Assembly: GCA_013152385.1 (NCBI GenBank)
Contig: JAADGL010000018.1
Span: forward strand, 1-44,076
Origin: Acidobacteriota bacterium
GTDB taxonomy: Bacteria > Acidobacteriota > Holophagae > Thermotomaculales > Thermotomaculaceae
DNA length: 44,076 nucleotides
Direction of reading: 5' to 3'
Position numbers and translations under genes: made by a program. The notes under the pieces were generated by a model that had not been told where the DNA came from, did no database searches, and saw nothing but the letters and a program-made list of their open reading frames with translations. Within the stretch, counting starts at the first letter, position 1. Each line of letters starts with the position of its first letter. Shown here piece by piece: positions 7,344 through 15,094 of this stretch.

Positions 7344-9407
7344 ATGAGCACAGGAAAACGAAAATACTCCCCGATGTTCTGGCTGACGATTATGTTTGAA
7401 TTTTTTGAGCGCGGGTCCTATTACGGCATGATGAGCGTACTTTCGGTGTATTTCACCGACGTACTCATGTTCCAGAAAGAATCCGTCGGCATTATTAAAA
7501 GTACCATTCAGCCGCTTTTGTACTTCCTCCCCATCATCACCGGGGCACTGGCAGACCGCTTCGGTTACCGGAAAATGCTCACCATTGCCTTTGCCTTTCT
7601 CGGAGTCGGTTATTTTTTTGTGGCCCGGGCCACATCCTACGGGCTGGTCTTTCTCGCACTGGTGGTAATGGCAATCGGTGCCGGTACATTCAAACCCATC
7701 ATATCCGGCTCCATCGCAAGGCTTACCGATGAAAGCAATTCTTCCGAAGCCTTTGGCATCTATTACTGGTCCATTAACCTCGGTGCTTTCCTATTCCCGC
7801 TCTTTCTGGTTCCGTTTCTGAAAAACAATATCGGCTGGCAGTGGGTGTTTTATGCCTCCGCCCTGGGTACAGGTGCGATGCTGTTTCCAACCGTTTTCTT
7901 TTTTAAAGAACCGCCCCTGCCGGAAGAAGTGGCAAAAAAACAAAAAAGCCACAATCTGAAAGACACTATCGCGCACTCTTTTGAAATCATTTACAGTCCC
8001 ATTGTGCTGGTATACCGGCAGCTCAAAGCGGGGAAATACTTTGTTCCGGTTCTCTTTTTGACAATTGTGCTTTCACTTCTCGGATTCGGGCTGAAAAGCT
8101 ACCTTTCCGGAAACGTCCTCACCCTCAGCGAATCCGCCTATCCGGTTCACAAAAACGGACGGCTGTTCTATTTCAAAATAGACCGGGACATGACCCGCCC
8201 CGACCTTTTTCAACCTTCGAAAAACGGCATCACAATTTACAAACCGGGAAACCCCAAACTGGTTGACAAGCTGAAAATTGCCCTGCCCCGTTTTAACCGG
8301 GATGAAATCAAAACGGCGCTGAAAAAGGCTGAAACCCCCACCCTGCTGACCTTCCACCGGGCTTCCGGAAAAGGAATCCGGCTGGCGGAACCCAAACCGG
8401 GGGATTATCACATTTACGTTGGAAAAGATATTGATATCGAAAAAACAATCAAACAATTGAGAAGCGGTGCGTTTTTACACCCCTTTCCGGAAGGAAAGTT
8501 GAGAAGTTTCCTGAAAGATGCCCGGCACCGCCCGTTTCCACTGCTGTTCATCGGCCTTCTCCTCGGTTTTGCCTTTTTCATCCTGCTGCTGAAGGACCGG
8601 GGCATTGCCGATAAAAAAGTTTCCACCATAATGCTGTTGCTCATTTTCGCTGTCTGTGCCGGCATTCCGGACCTGACAATTTTCGCAAGAATTCTCAGCT
8701 TTGCCATTTTCTCAACCGTTCTTTCGCTTTTCACCATCGAAACGGAAGATACCGAGCCATTCATTGACCACTTCCGGTTCCTTCTCCTCATTTTTATCTA
8801 CTCCGGCTTCTGGGTCATGTACTTCCAGATGTTCGATTCCGTCCTCTGGTACGTAAAAGCCTATGTAGATTCCACGCCTCTCAATCTCGTAGTCAACCGG
8901 ATTCTGGCAATGGCCGATATTCATATTCACTGGTATTTTGATGTGGAACACGTCACCGTTATTAACGCACTGACCATTATTGTACTCCAGCTTTTTATCA
9001 CAAAAATTGTCAAAAACAGCAAGGCACTGCCCACGATGATTGCCGGAATTCTCTTCGGTACCATCGGCATGGCGCTGCTGGCCGTTTCCACCGGTATCTG
9101 GGTTTTTCTCATCGGCATCATTATCTTCTCCATCGGTGAGATGACGGCACATCCCAAATTCATTTCCTATGTCGGGCAAACCGCCCCCAAAGAAAAAGTC
9201 GCCATGTACATGGGCTACCTCTTTCTCTACGGCGTCATCGGAAGCAGTATCGGCGGGGTACTGGGGGCAAACCTCTACGTTCACTTTGTGGACCACCTTC
9301 ATCAGCCCCGGATTCTGTGGATTATTTTCGCTTTGATCGGTGCCGCCACCATAGCCGGGCTGGCACTTTACAACCGCTTTTTCCCCGCAAGAAAAACGGA
9401 AGGATAA
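7344..9407 (+). CDS. POT/PTR-family (MFS) peptide transporter with a large soluble insertion
   Basis: A 687-residue inner-membrane transporter. The N-terminus shows the proton-dependent oligopeptide transporter ExxER signature (EFFERGSYYG), and the motif IYYWSINLGA matches the POT FYxxINxG signature. These predict proton-coupled uptake of di- or tripeptides. About 14 hydrophobic segments are visible. Between two of them, at about residues 250-395, lies a roughly 145-residue hydrophilic, Lys/Pro-rich segment absent from ordinary POT proteins (usually 450-550 residues). ATG 7344 is chosen because AAGGAG sits 5 nt upstream; the ATG at 7341 is also possible. The receiver-protein gene follows after about 50 bp. 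The substrate is not provable from sequence. Confidence 0.8.
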   Translation: MSTGKRKYSPMFWLTIMFEFFERGSYYGMMSVLSVYFTDVLMFQKESVGIIKSTIQPLLYFLPIITGALADRFGYRKMLTIAFAFLGVGYFFVARATSYGLVFLALVVMAIGAGTFKPIISGSIARLTDESNSSEAFGIYYWSINLGAFLFPLFLVPFLKNNIGWQWVFYASALGTGAMLFPTVFFFKEPPLPEEVAKKQKSHNLKDTIAHSFEIIYSPIVLVYRQLKAGKYFVPVLFLTIVLSLLGFGLKSYLSGNVLTLSESAYPVHKNGRLFYFKIDRDMTRPDLFQPSKNGITIYKPGNPKLVDKLKIALPRFNRDEIKTALKKAETPTLLTFHRASGKGIRLAEPKPGDYHIYVGKDIDIEKTIKQLRSGAFLHPFPEGKLRSFLKDARHRPFPLLFIGLLLGFAFFILLLKDRGIADKKVSTIMLLLIFAVCAGIPDLTIFARILSFAIFSTVLSLFTIETEDTEPFIDHFRFLLLIFIYSGFWVMYFQMFDSVLWYVKAYVDSTPLNLVVNRILAMADIHIHWYFDVEHVTVINALTIIVLQLFITKIVKNSKALPTMIAGILFGTIGMALLAVSTGIWVFLIGIIIFSIGEMTAHPKFISYVGQTAPKEKVAMYMGYLFLYGVIGSSIGGVLGANLYVHFVDHLHQPRILWIIFALIGAATIAGLALYNRFFPARKTEG

Positions 9408-9456
9408 ATCCTGTGTTACAATGGCCTGACTGAAGAAATGGAGGTTGAAAACGGCA

Positions 9457-9867
9457 ATGGTAAATTATCTTGACGCAAAAATACTGACGGTGGAAGACGA
9501 CAACAATCTTCGAAAAACACTGATGAAGATTCTGATTCGGGAAGGGTTCTGTGTGGCATCGGTCAGCAACGGCCAGGAAGCGCTGGAGCTTCTGGAACTA
9601 CAGAAATTCGACATTATCATCACAGACTATAAAATGCCGGTTCTCGGTGGTGAAGAGTGGGTACGGAAACTGAATGAACTCCAGGGGAAAAATAAAATTC
9701 TGCTCCTTTCCGCCTTTCTCGAAGAGGCCAAGGTTGTGGAAGATGAGGTCGGCGACAGTATTTCCAAACCGTTCAAACGCAAAGAACTGATTAACAAAAT
9801 ATTCTCACTGTTGAAGAAAAATAATTTCCAGGGAAGAGATGGCGGAAACACATCATCAGTTGACTGA
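9457..9867 (+). CDS. Stand-alone response regulator receiver protein (CheY-like)
   Basis: A 136-residue single-domain receiver. The acidic pocket is VEDD near residue 13, the phosphoacceptor is Asp57 in IITDYKMP, Ser85 lies in LLLSA, and Lys104 in SKPFKR. No output domain follows, so it probably acts by protein contact or in a phosphorelay. The ATG at 9457 lies 12 nt after GGAGG; a TTG at 9445 is in frame but too close to that site. The end overlaps prmA by 29 bp, implying translational coupling. No partner kinase is adjacent. Confidence 0.85.
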   Translation: MVNYLDAKILTVEDDNNLRKTLMKILIREGFCVASVSNGQEALELLELQKFDIIITDYKMPVLGGEEWVRKLNELQGKNKILLLSAFLEEAKVVEDEVGDSISKPFKRKELINKIFSLLKKNNFQGRDGGNTSSVD

Positions 9868-10738
9868 AAAAACGATTCAATTTCCGCAAATTAACCTCAC
9901 ATTTGAGAATCGGGACAACCTGTCTGTCATATCGGACTTCCTGATGGGCCTTGGTGCCGATTCTGTGGAAATTCAGGAAAAATCTCCTGTTCTCCGGGTC
10001 ATTCTCGCCCCCGGAAAATCTCCGGATACCATCATTGAATCATTGACAGGCTTCTGCGGAGCTGTCAATATTCCGCTCCCTGAAATTGAAACCAGGCAAC
10101 TTCAAAACCGGGACTGGACAGCTGTCTTCCGCGAACATTTCACCCCATTTTCCATGAACAGCAGCGTATTCATCGTACCGTCCTGGATGAAGCATGAATA
10201 CGGCGAACAGGAAGGCGGAAAGCAGGTTATCATCGTGGAACCGGGCCAGGCGTTCGGAACCGGCCTCCACGCGACTACGGCTCTGGCCGCCGATATGATT
10301 GTAGACTATGCCCGGCTCAACCCCGGATTTTCAATGATTGACGCCGGTACCGGAAGCGGTATTCTGTCAATTATTGCCGAAAAAAACGGAGCTGAGGACA
10401 TTATCGCGTTTGACATTGACCCGCTATGCAGCCCCGCCCTCACCACACATCTGAAATTAAACGGGGCCGATACGGACAAGTTCCGGCTTTTTGTCGGAAC
10501 CGAAAGCGCAATCCGGAAAAATATCCGTGCCAACCTTGTGGTCATTAACATTATTGAACAGGTTATCCGGAAAATTCTGCCGACACTGGCACCGATGGTA
10601 ACAGGCCGGCTGATTTTATCCGGCATTCTGGAACAGGACAGTGAAGAATTTATCTCTTTCGTTGAAAACCTCGGTTTCTCGGTTCAGGAAACAGAGACAC
10701 GGGATGAATGGGCAGCATTCAGCTGCGGGAAAAATTAA
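9839..10738 (+). CDS. prmA: Ribosomal protein L11 methyltransferase PrmA
   Basis: A 299-residue SAM-dependent methyltransferase that trimethylates ribosomal protein L11. An N-terminal substrate-recognition region is followed by the PrmA signature FGTGLHATT. The SAM motif I DAGTGSGIL and the motif IV region VVINII come next. Length is normal for PrmA. It overlaps the receiver gene upstream, and its stop overlaps the rsmE start (TAATG). The prmA-rsmE pair is conserved in many bacteria and supports both calls. Confidence 0.92.
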   Translation: MAETHHQLTEKTIQFPQINLTFENRDNLSVISDFLMGLGADSVEIQEKSPVLRVILAPGKSPDTIIESLTGFCGAVNIPLPEIETRQLQNRDWTAVFREHFTPFSMNSSVFIVPSWMKHEYGEQEGGKQVIIVEPGQAFGTGLHATTALAADMIVDYARLNPGFSMIDAGTGSGILSIIAEKNGAEDIIAFDIDPLCSPALTTHLKLNGADTDKFRLFVGTESAIRKNIRANLVVINIIEQVIRKILPTLAPMVTGRLILSGILEQDSEEFISFVENLGFSVQETETRDEWAAFSCGKN

Positions 10739-11484
10739 TGCAGATTCGAAGGGTATTTGTTGAACACGCCGCAAAACCGGACGAAACCATTGTTTTAAAT
10801 CCTGCCGAACACCATTACACTGCCCGGGTTATGAGGCTGAAGAAGGGGCAGTCTATCGAACTTATCAGCCCTGCCGGCTGTATGAACGCGACGCTGGAAT
10901 CCATCTCAGCCAAACAGACCACAGTCCGTATTCTTTCTCTGCCGGAAATAAAAAATGAACCTTCTGTCCCCATTACACTGTTCCAGGGCATTCCGGATCA
11001 TCTGGAAAAACTGGAACTGATCACGCAAAAAAGTGTGGAACTGGGTGTCAGCCGGATTGTCACCTTCACCTCCCGTTACACAGACGCAAAATACCGAAAA
11101 CTGGACATAACAAAAAAAATGGAACGGATACAAAAGATTTCGAAAGAAGCAGTCCGGCAATGCGGGCGCACCCGGATTCCGCAGGTTACCGGCCCGGTTC
11201 CGTTTCAGGAGCTGGAAAACGAAACCGGGCAGCTGGACACTGTATTCCTGTTTTTCGAAAAAAAAATGGAAAAAACACAATTCCGGCAGAAATTTACCCC
11301 CGGCACACTTGGAATTATCGTAGGGCCGGAAGGCGGATTTTCAGACAAAGAGGCAGAACAGCTCACAAAAAGCGGCAATATTCCCATCCATCTGCCAAGC
11401 CGGATTCTCAGAACTGAAACAGCGGCAATTGCCTGCCTCACACTCATTCAGGCAAAATTCGGAGATTATTCCAATGTCTTCTGA
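10738..11484 (+). CDS. rsmE: 16S rRNA m3U1498 methyltransferase RsmE
   Basis: A 248-residue SPOUT-class methyltransferase. The N-terminal PUA-like part contains HHYTARVMRLKKG. The C-terminal knot carries VGPEGGFSDKE and the signature LPSRILRTETA, which form the SAM site. The family methylates U1498 of 16S rRNA. The start at 10738 overlaps the prmA stop codon, and the first residues (MQIRRVFV) match typical RsmE N-termini. Its 3' end overlaps the next gene by 11 bp. Confidence 0.93.
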   Translation: MQIRRVFVEHAAKPDETIVLNPAEHHYTARVMRLKKGQSIELISPAGCMNATLESISAKQTTVRILSLPEIKNEPSVPITLFQGIPDHLEKLELITQKSVELGVSRIVTFTSRYTDAKYRKLDITKKMERIQKISKEAVRQCGRTRIPQVTGPVPFQELENETGQLDTVFLFFEKKMEKTQFRQKFTPGTLGIIVGPEGGFSDKEAEQLTKSGNIPIHLPSRILRTETAAIACLTLIQAKFGDYSNVF

Positions 11485-13078
11485 AATTAAAAACAGCAAA
11501 AAACTGTTTACTCCGGAATTTTCATTTCCCGCCGGGGCATTATTTGCCACCGGAAGTGCCATCATCATTCTTCGGATGCTGCTGGAAGATCTCATTGAAC
11601 CACCCTACCTGCTCAGCAACGGCCTTACGTTTTATGAAAACTTTGTTGATTTGAGCCACGTATTTCTCTGCTGGTGGCTGCTTTTCCTGTCCGTTATACT
11701 GGTGGCCGCTTTAATCCTGAAACGCCGGTTTATAAATATCTTTTCCATCTCCCTGTTCGGGCTTCCGGTTCTTTTTATCGTCCCGGTTGTGGATTTCCTG
11801 ATGCCATCCACCGGATTAACGGGAATACAATATCAAAACAGCTTTTCCACGTTTCCCCATGTTCTTGCCAACCTGTTCAACCCCTTTGTTTCCCTTCCCG
11901 GAATCACTCCGGGAATCCGGATTGAACTCACCATTATCCTCATCGGAATTCCCTTCGTTGTCCGTTATCTATTGAAAAAAAGCTGGAAAAGAGGAATATC
12001 TGTTGCCACAGCGGCATTTCTTCTGATTCTCTTCTTCGGCTATCTCCCGGCACTCTACCGTTTTGCCGGAATTCCAGAATTTCAGGACACTGCGGTTCCC
12101 GATTCCTTTGACTTTATGAGAATGCTGCTGATTCCGCTTTTGCTGCTTACTTCCGGACTGATTCTGCGCCTTGTACACGAGCAGCCCGGGGGCTGGAAAC
12201 TGCTGAGAAAGGCAATTTATCCGTCCCGGATGACCGCCTACGGCAGCGCGTTCCTCGCGGGATATTTCCTGGTACGGTTGACAGGCTCAGGGAATCCCCC
12301 CCTTCAGCTTTCCCCCGCAATGGAAATCATCCGAGTTGCCGAAGCCCTGTCGGGAATCTGGTTTCTTTTTCTCTCAACAAAATTCCGCAACGACATTGTT
12401 GACCTTCCGGCAGACCGGATTTCCACCCCGGACCGGCCGCTGGTAACCGGAGAAATCTCAGTGGATACGGCATCCCATCTCGCAATTATTTTTTCTGCAA
12501 TCTCTTTTCCACTGCTTATTCAGGGAAGCCCCAATGAACTTCTGTTCTGGATGGGATTTTTCAGTATTTCCCACCTCTATGTTTCCCGTCACCTGAATAT
12601 TCGGAAAGTTTATCCCCTGGGACAGGCCGCCATCGCCATGCTCATTGTCCTCCTCGTGCTTGCCGGAGCCGAACTTGCGGTAAAAGGCGGCACACTTGAG
12701 GCTATTTCCTTTCATCCGGCATTTATACCCGGAGTCTTTCTAATGGCATTTCTTGTTGCAAACTTAAAGGATTTTCGAGACCTTGAAGGAGACCGAATCG
12801 CCGGTTACCGTTCCCTGCCCATGCTGTTTTCCAATCCGCTGCGGGCAGTTCCGTGGCTCATTATCAGCACAGCTGTGATTGTCACACTGCTGTCATTTTC
12901 CGTCGGGATTCCGATGGTACCGGTGGGAATCGTTATGGCACTCTACCTTTTCCTCGGATTTCGAACCCTGCGGAAAATTTCCGGTTTTCAGGAAATGGAT
13001 AAAATCACCCTTCTGACAATCTGGGCAATCCTTGCCTGCCTGGCGCTGTTTGTCGTTAACAATCTCTTTTCCTTTTAA
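11474..13078 (+). CDS. UbiA-superfamily prenyltransferase with extra N-terminal membrane region
   Basis: A 535-residue integral membrane protein. The C-terminal part (from about residue 250) has both Asp-rich motifs of UbiA prenyltransferases: NDIVDLPADR near 306 and DFRDLEGDR near 433. These bind the prenyl diphosphate through Mg2+. Normal UbiA proteins are about 290 residues with these motifs near 70 and 190. The first 240 or so residues here are therefore extra and contain about six or seven hydrophobic segments of unknown function. The acceptor substrate (quinone, haem, phospholipid or other) cannot be told from sequence. The start MSSEIKN is inside the end of rsmE. It is last in the plus-strand group and converges with the pilin-like gene 22 bp away. 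Confidence 0.75.
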   Translation: MSSEIKNSKKLFTPEFSFPAGALFATGSAIIILRMLLEDLIEPPYLLSNGLTFYENFVDLSHVFLCWWLLFLSVILVAALILKRRFINIFSISLFGLPVLFIVPVVDFLMPSTGLTGIQYQNSFSTFPHVLANLFNPFVSLPGITPGIRIELTIILIGIPFVVRYLLKKSWKRGISVATAAFLLILFFGYLPALYRFAGIPEFQDTAVPDSFDFMRMLLIPLLLLTSGLILRLVHEQPGGWKLLRKAIYPSRMTAYGSAFLAGYFLVRLTGSGNPPLQLSPAMEIIRVAEALSGIWFLFLSTKFRNDIVDLPADRISTPDRPLVTGEISVDTASHLAIIFSAISFPLLIQGSPNELLFWMGFFSISHLYVSRHLNIRKVYPLGQAAIAMLIVLLVLAGAELAVKGGTLEAISFHPAFIPGVFLMAFLVANLKDFRDLEGDRIAGYRSLPMLFSNPLRAVPWLIISTAVIVTLLSFSVGIPMVPVGIVMALYLFLGFRTLRKISGFQEMDKITLLTIWAILACLALFVVNNLFSF

Positions 13079-13100
13079 GAAACGGCACATTCATCCACCG

Positions 13101-13667
13101 TTAATGGCTGCCACACTCCGACTGCCATTGCTGATATCGCCGGTGCCAATCCCGGTTCCACTCACGATACGCCGTTTCCGCATCGTTCAGCTGCTCCCCT
13201 GCCGCCTGACGCTCCGCTGCGGAATGAACATAGCGATAGCCCCAATGCCCGGAACTGCTCCTGCCCCAGCGGGAATGGTGCCCGGGAATCCAGTATCGTT
13301 CCCGCCGCATTGCCTCATTATAGCGGGAACGGGCATTACGAACAGCCTGCTGTAACCGCCCCCCCTCTACCGCCCTCTCCTGCTGAAGGGCTGCCCGCTG
13401 CTGCCGGCATTCGGTATCGGGATTCGGGGCCGGGGGCGGCGGCGTGGGATTCGGCGGAGTCGGAGCCGGACCCGGTGGTGGGGTATCAGGGTCTCCGACC
13501 CAGTCATCAGGGGCATCCCCGTCAAATAGATTGAGCCGGTTGGTTGCCCCGGAAAACAGACTGCGCAGCTCCACCCCAAGCCCCTTGACCATCATCATTG
13601 CGCCTAATGCGACCAAAACGACAATCAAAATATACTCGGTATTGGACGCCCCGGCCTGCCGCCTCAT
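13101..13667 (-). CDS. Pilin-like protein with Pro-rich linker and charged C-terminal domain
   Basis: A 188-residue protein. Residues 2-6 are a very short leader ending in Gly, then ASNTEY begins a hydrophobic helix, so the Flp/type IVb prepilin pattern of Gly(-1), Glu(+5), Tyr(+6) is present. The helix is followed by a short Gly/Asn region, a Pro-rich linker (about 65-85) and a C-terminal half rich in Arg, Gln, Trp, Tyr and His that looks coiled and basic. It is probably processed by the prepilin peptidase of the nearby tad operon and used as a minor pilin or cell-surface adhesin; this is inferred. ATG 13667 is used because GGGGAGGGG lies just upstream; a GTG at 13670 is the alternative. Confidence 0.65.
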   Translation of the reverse strand: MRRQAGASNTEYILIVVLVALGAMMMVKGLGVELRSLFSGATNRLNLFDGDAPDDWVGDPDTPPPGPAPTPPNPTPPPPAPNPDTECRQQRAALQQERAVEGGRLQQAVRNARSRYNEAMRRERYWIPGHHSRWGRSSSGHWGYRYVHSAAERQAAGEQLNDAETAYREWNRDWHRRYQQWQSECGSH

Positions 13668-13684
13668 CACCCCTCCCCGTTTAA

Positions 13685-13711
13685 CACAAAAGGGGATGGT
13701 TGCCCATCCCC
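13685..13711 (-). terminator. Intrinsic terminator after the CsgG-like gene, or leader attenuator
   Basis: GGGGATGG and CCATCCCC form a perfect 8-bp stem with a 4-nt loop, followed on the minus strand by TTTTGTGTT. It lies 33 bp after the CsgG-like stop and ends just before the ribosome site of the pilin-like gene. It can therefore end the upstream transcript or act in the leader of the downstream one. Confidence 0.75.
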
Positions 13712-13712
13712 C

Positions 13713-13743
13713 GTTATATTCATCTTAAGTAAGAAACAGGCAA
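13713..13743 (-). promoter_or_regulatory. Possible promoter for the pilin-like gene
   Basis: TTGCCT (13743-13738) and TATAAC (13718-13713) are 19 bp apart on the minus strand, just downstream of the CsgG-like stop. The spacing is longer than ideal. If used, the transcript would begin within the terminator hairpin next to it. Confidence 0.3.
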
Positions 13744-13744
13744 T

Positions 13745-14653
13745 CTATTTGACAATATCCCCCGTCTTGAATCCTTTCCCGCCGACAACGGTACAAATCG
13801 AATACTTTTCCTGCGCGGAAACGACTCTCAACGAGCCGATTTTGGTTTCACTTGCTCCAAGTTCTTCGCCGGTATCGGGATCAATCAAAGCTTCCCCTTT
13901 CCGGTAAACCGTATAACTGTCACCGGTATTTACTCCATTTCGGGCTCCCAGATTTATAAAAACTTTTGAACCGGAAACTTTGATAATTTTTCCTTCCCGC
14001 TTGGTCATCGCAACCGGAGTAATTTTCAGGTCCGCAACCTTACTGGACATTTTCTGCGCCATTTGTTCCACAATGGGCTCGAAAATTTCATTTACCATGG
14101 TTTCATCAAAATCCGTTCCGCCGCCGATAGTGGCAATCCGCAGATTCATGAACTTTTTCTCACCGCTTCCCTTGTCAACATAAACAATCTCGCCGGTATC
14201 GGTCCGAATTAAGCGAATATCCAACCGTCCCTGAAGCTTTTTGTTTTTAAACTTGAACCCGACTTTGAAAAAAGCATCAAAACTCTTTCCCTTGTATGCA
14301 AAACGGGTAACCCTGCCGGTCAGCAAATACTGGACTCCGAGAAGTTTTCCGATTTTAACCGCGGTATCCGGGCTGATATTACCGGACAGGCCGAGATTCT
14401 GCTCCTTCATAATATCCTGCAGTCTTGCCCGCTCAAACACACGGAAATTTCCTTTCTCAACCAGAGCTGTTGTAAACAGATCCACCAGCGCGGCCGAAAT
14501 TTCCCGTTTATGGGGCCGGAAACCGGACCACAAACCCGCACCGTCCACCGGAAAATCAATGATGGCAATTCTGGGCCGATTATCCCCCGCCTTAACGAAA
14601 GACATGCTCCCCGCCACCAGCAATACAAAAAGTACGAAAGCAATTTTCTTCAT
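13745..14653 (-). CDS. CsgG-family exported protein with FlgT-like C-terminal domain
   Basis: A 302-residue secreted protein with a signal peptide (MKKIAFVLFVLLVAG, cleavage near VKAG). There is no lipobox Cys, unlike true CsgG lipoproteins. Residues about 27-200 have the CsgG/TolB-N-like pattern: PRIAIIDF, FRVFERARLQDIMKEQ, then IGKLLGVQYLLTGRVT. The last 80 or so residues (VFINLGARNGVNTGDSYTVY onward) resemble the FlgT C-terminal/SH3-like domain that often follows. Such proteins act in the periplasm or at the outer membrane in assembly of surface structures. The start at 14653 is supported by AAGGAG; an upstream in-frame start would precede the signal peptide. It sits beside a pilin-like gene and the tad locus, which suggests an envelope role. 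Confidence 0.75.
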   Translation of the reverse strand: MKKIAFVLFVLLVAGSMSFVKAGDNRPRIAIIDFPVDGAGLWSGFRPHKREISAALVDLFTTALVEKGNFRVFERARLQDIMKEQNLGLSGNISPDTAVKIGKLLGVQYLLTGRVTRFAYKGKSFDAFFKVGFKFKNKKLQGRLDIRLIRTDTGEIVYVDKGSGEKKFMNLRIATIGGGTDFDETMVNEIFEPIVEQMAQKMSSKVADLKITPVAMTKREGKIIKVSGSKVFINLGARNGVNTGDSYTVYRKGEALIDPDTGEELGASETKIGSLRVVSAQEKYSICTVVGGKGFKTGDIVK

Positions 14654-14683
14654 ACGCGTCTCCTTTCCTGCTTCTGAAAGCTT

Positions 14684-14728
14684 AGTATATCTGCTTCTAC
14701 TGTTTTCCGTGTCAACCTGACCTGACAC
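14684..14728 (-). promoter_or_regulatory. Promoter-like elements with 20-bp spacer and overlapping inverted repeat
   Basis: On the minus strand a perfect TTGACA (14715-14710) and a near-consensus TATACT (14689-14684) are separated by 20 bp, too long for normal sigma-70 use. GTGTCA-N8-TGACAC (14709-14728) is a perfect 6-bp inverted repeat covering the -35 element. This layout suggests a regulated promoter for the CsgG-like gene. Confidence 0.45.
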
Positions 14729-14746
14729 AGATCACATTTTTGAAAA

Positions 14747-15019
14747 TTAATTCAGGGAAGCTTTCAGATCTTTCCCAACCTTAAAATAGACAATGGTTTT
14801 CGGCGGCACGTCAACCAATTCCCCGGTTTTCGGATTCCGGCCTTTTCTCGCACGGCGCTGGCGCAGGCGAAAACTGCCGAATCCCCGCAATTCGATTCCC
14901 TCTCCGGCCTTTAAAGACTCAATAATGGATGAAAAGAAAACATTTACGGTCTGTTCCGCTTCTTTCCTGGAAAAATCCAACTCTGTAATTAATTTGTTTA
15001 CAAGATCTGCTTTCGTCAT
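14747..15019 (-). CDS. HU/IHF-family DNA-binding protein
   Basis: A 90-residue nucleoid protein. The N-terminal helices (MTKADLVNKLITEL) are followed by RGFGSF and the DNA-minor-groove arm containing GRNPKTGE. Residues such as RKGRNPKTGELVDVPPK look more IHF-like than HU-like, but the subunit type is not certain. GGGGAGGG lies just before the ATG. Its own promoter is visible 40-60 bp upstream. It may be co-transcribed with the CsgG-like gene 93 bp downstream. Confidence 0.92.
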   Translation of the reverse strand: MTKADLVNKLITELDFSRKEAEQTVNVFFSSIIESLKAGEGIELRGFGSFRLRQRRARKGRNPKTGELVDVPPKTIVYFKVGKDLKASLN

Positions 15020-15054
15020 ATATCCCTCCCCAAATATTTTGGAACCTTTTCTCT

Positions 15055-15083
15055 AATTTACGGCTCATCGCCCGTAAAGTCAA
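15055..15083 (-). promoter_or_regulatory. Sigma-70-type promoter for the HU/IHF gene
   Basis: TTGACT (15083-15078) and TAAATT (15060-15055) are separated by 17 bp on the minus strand, about 36 bp upstream of the HU/IHF start. The spacer contains part of an inverted repeat (TTTACGG/CCGTAAA). The -35 lies immediately after the end of the tad operon. Confidence 0.6.
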
Positions 15084-15094
15084 GTATTTATCTG

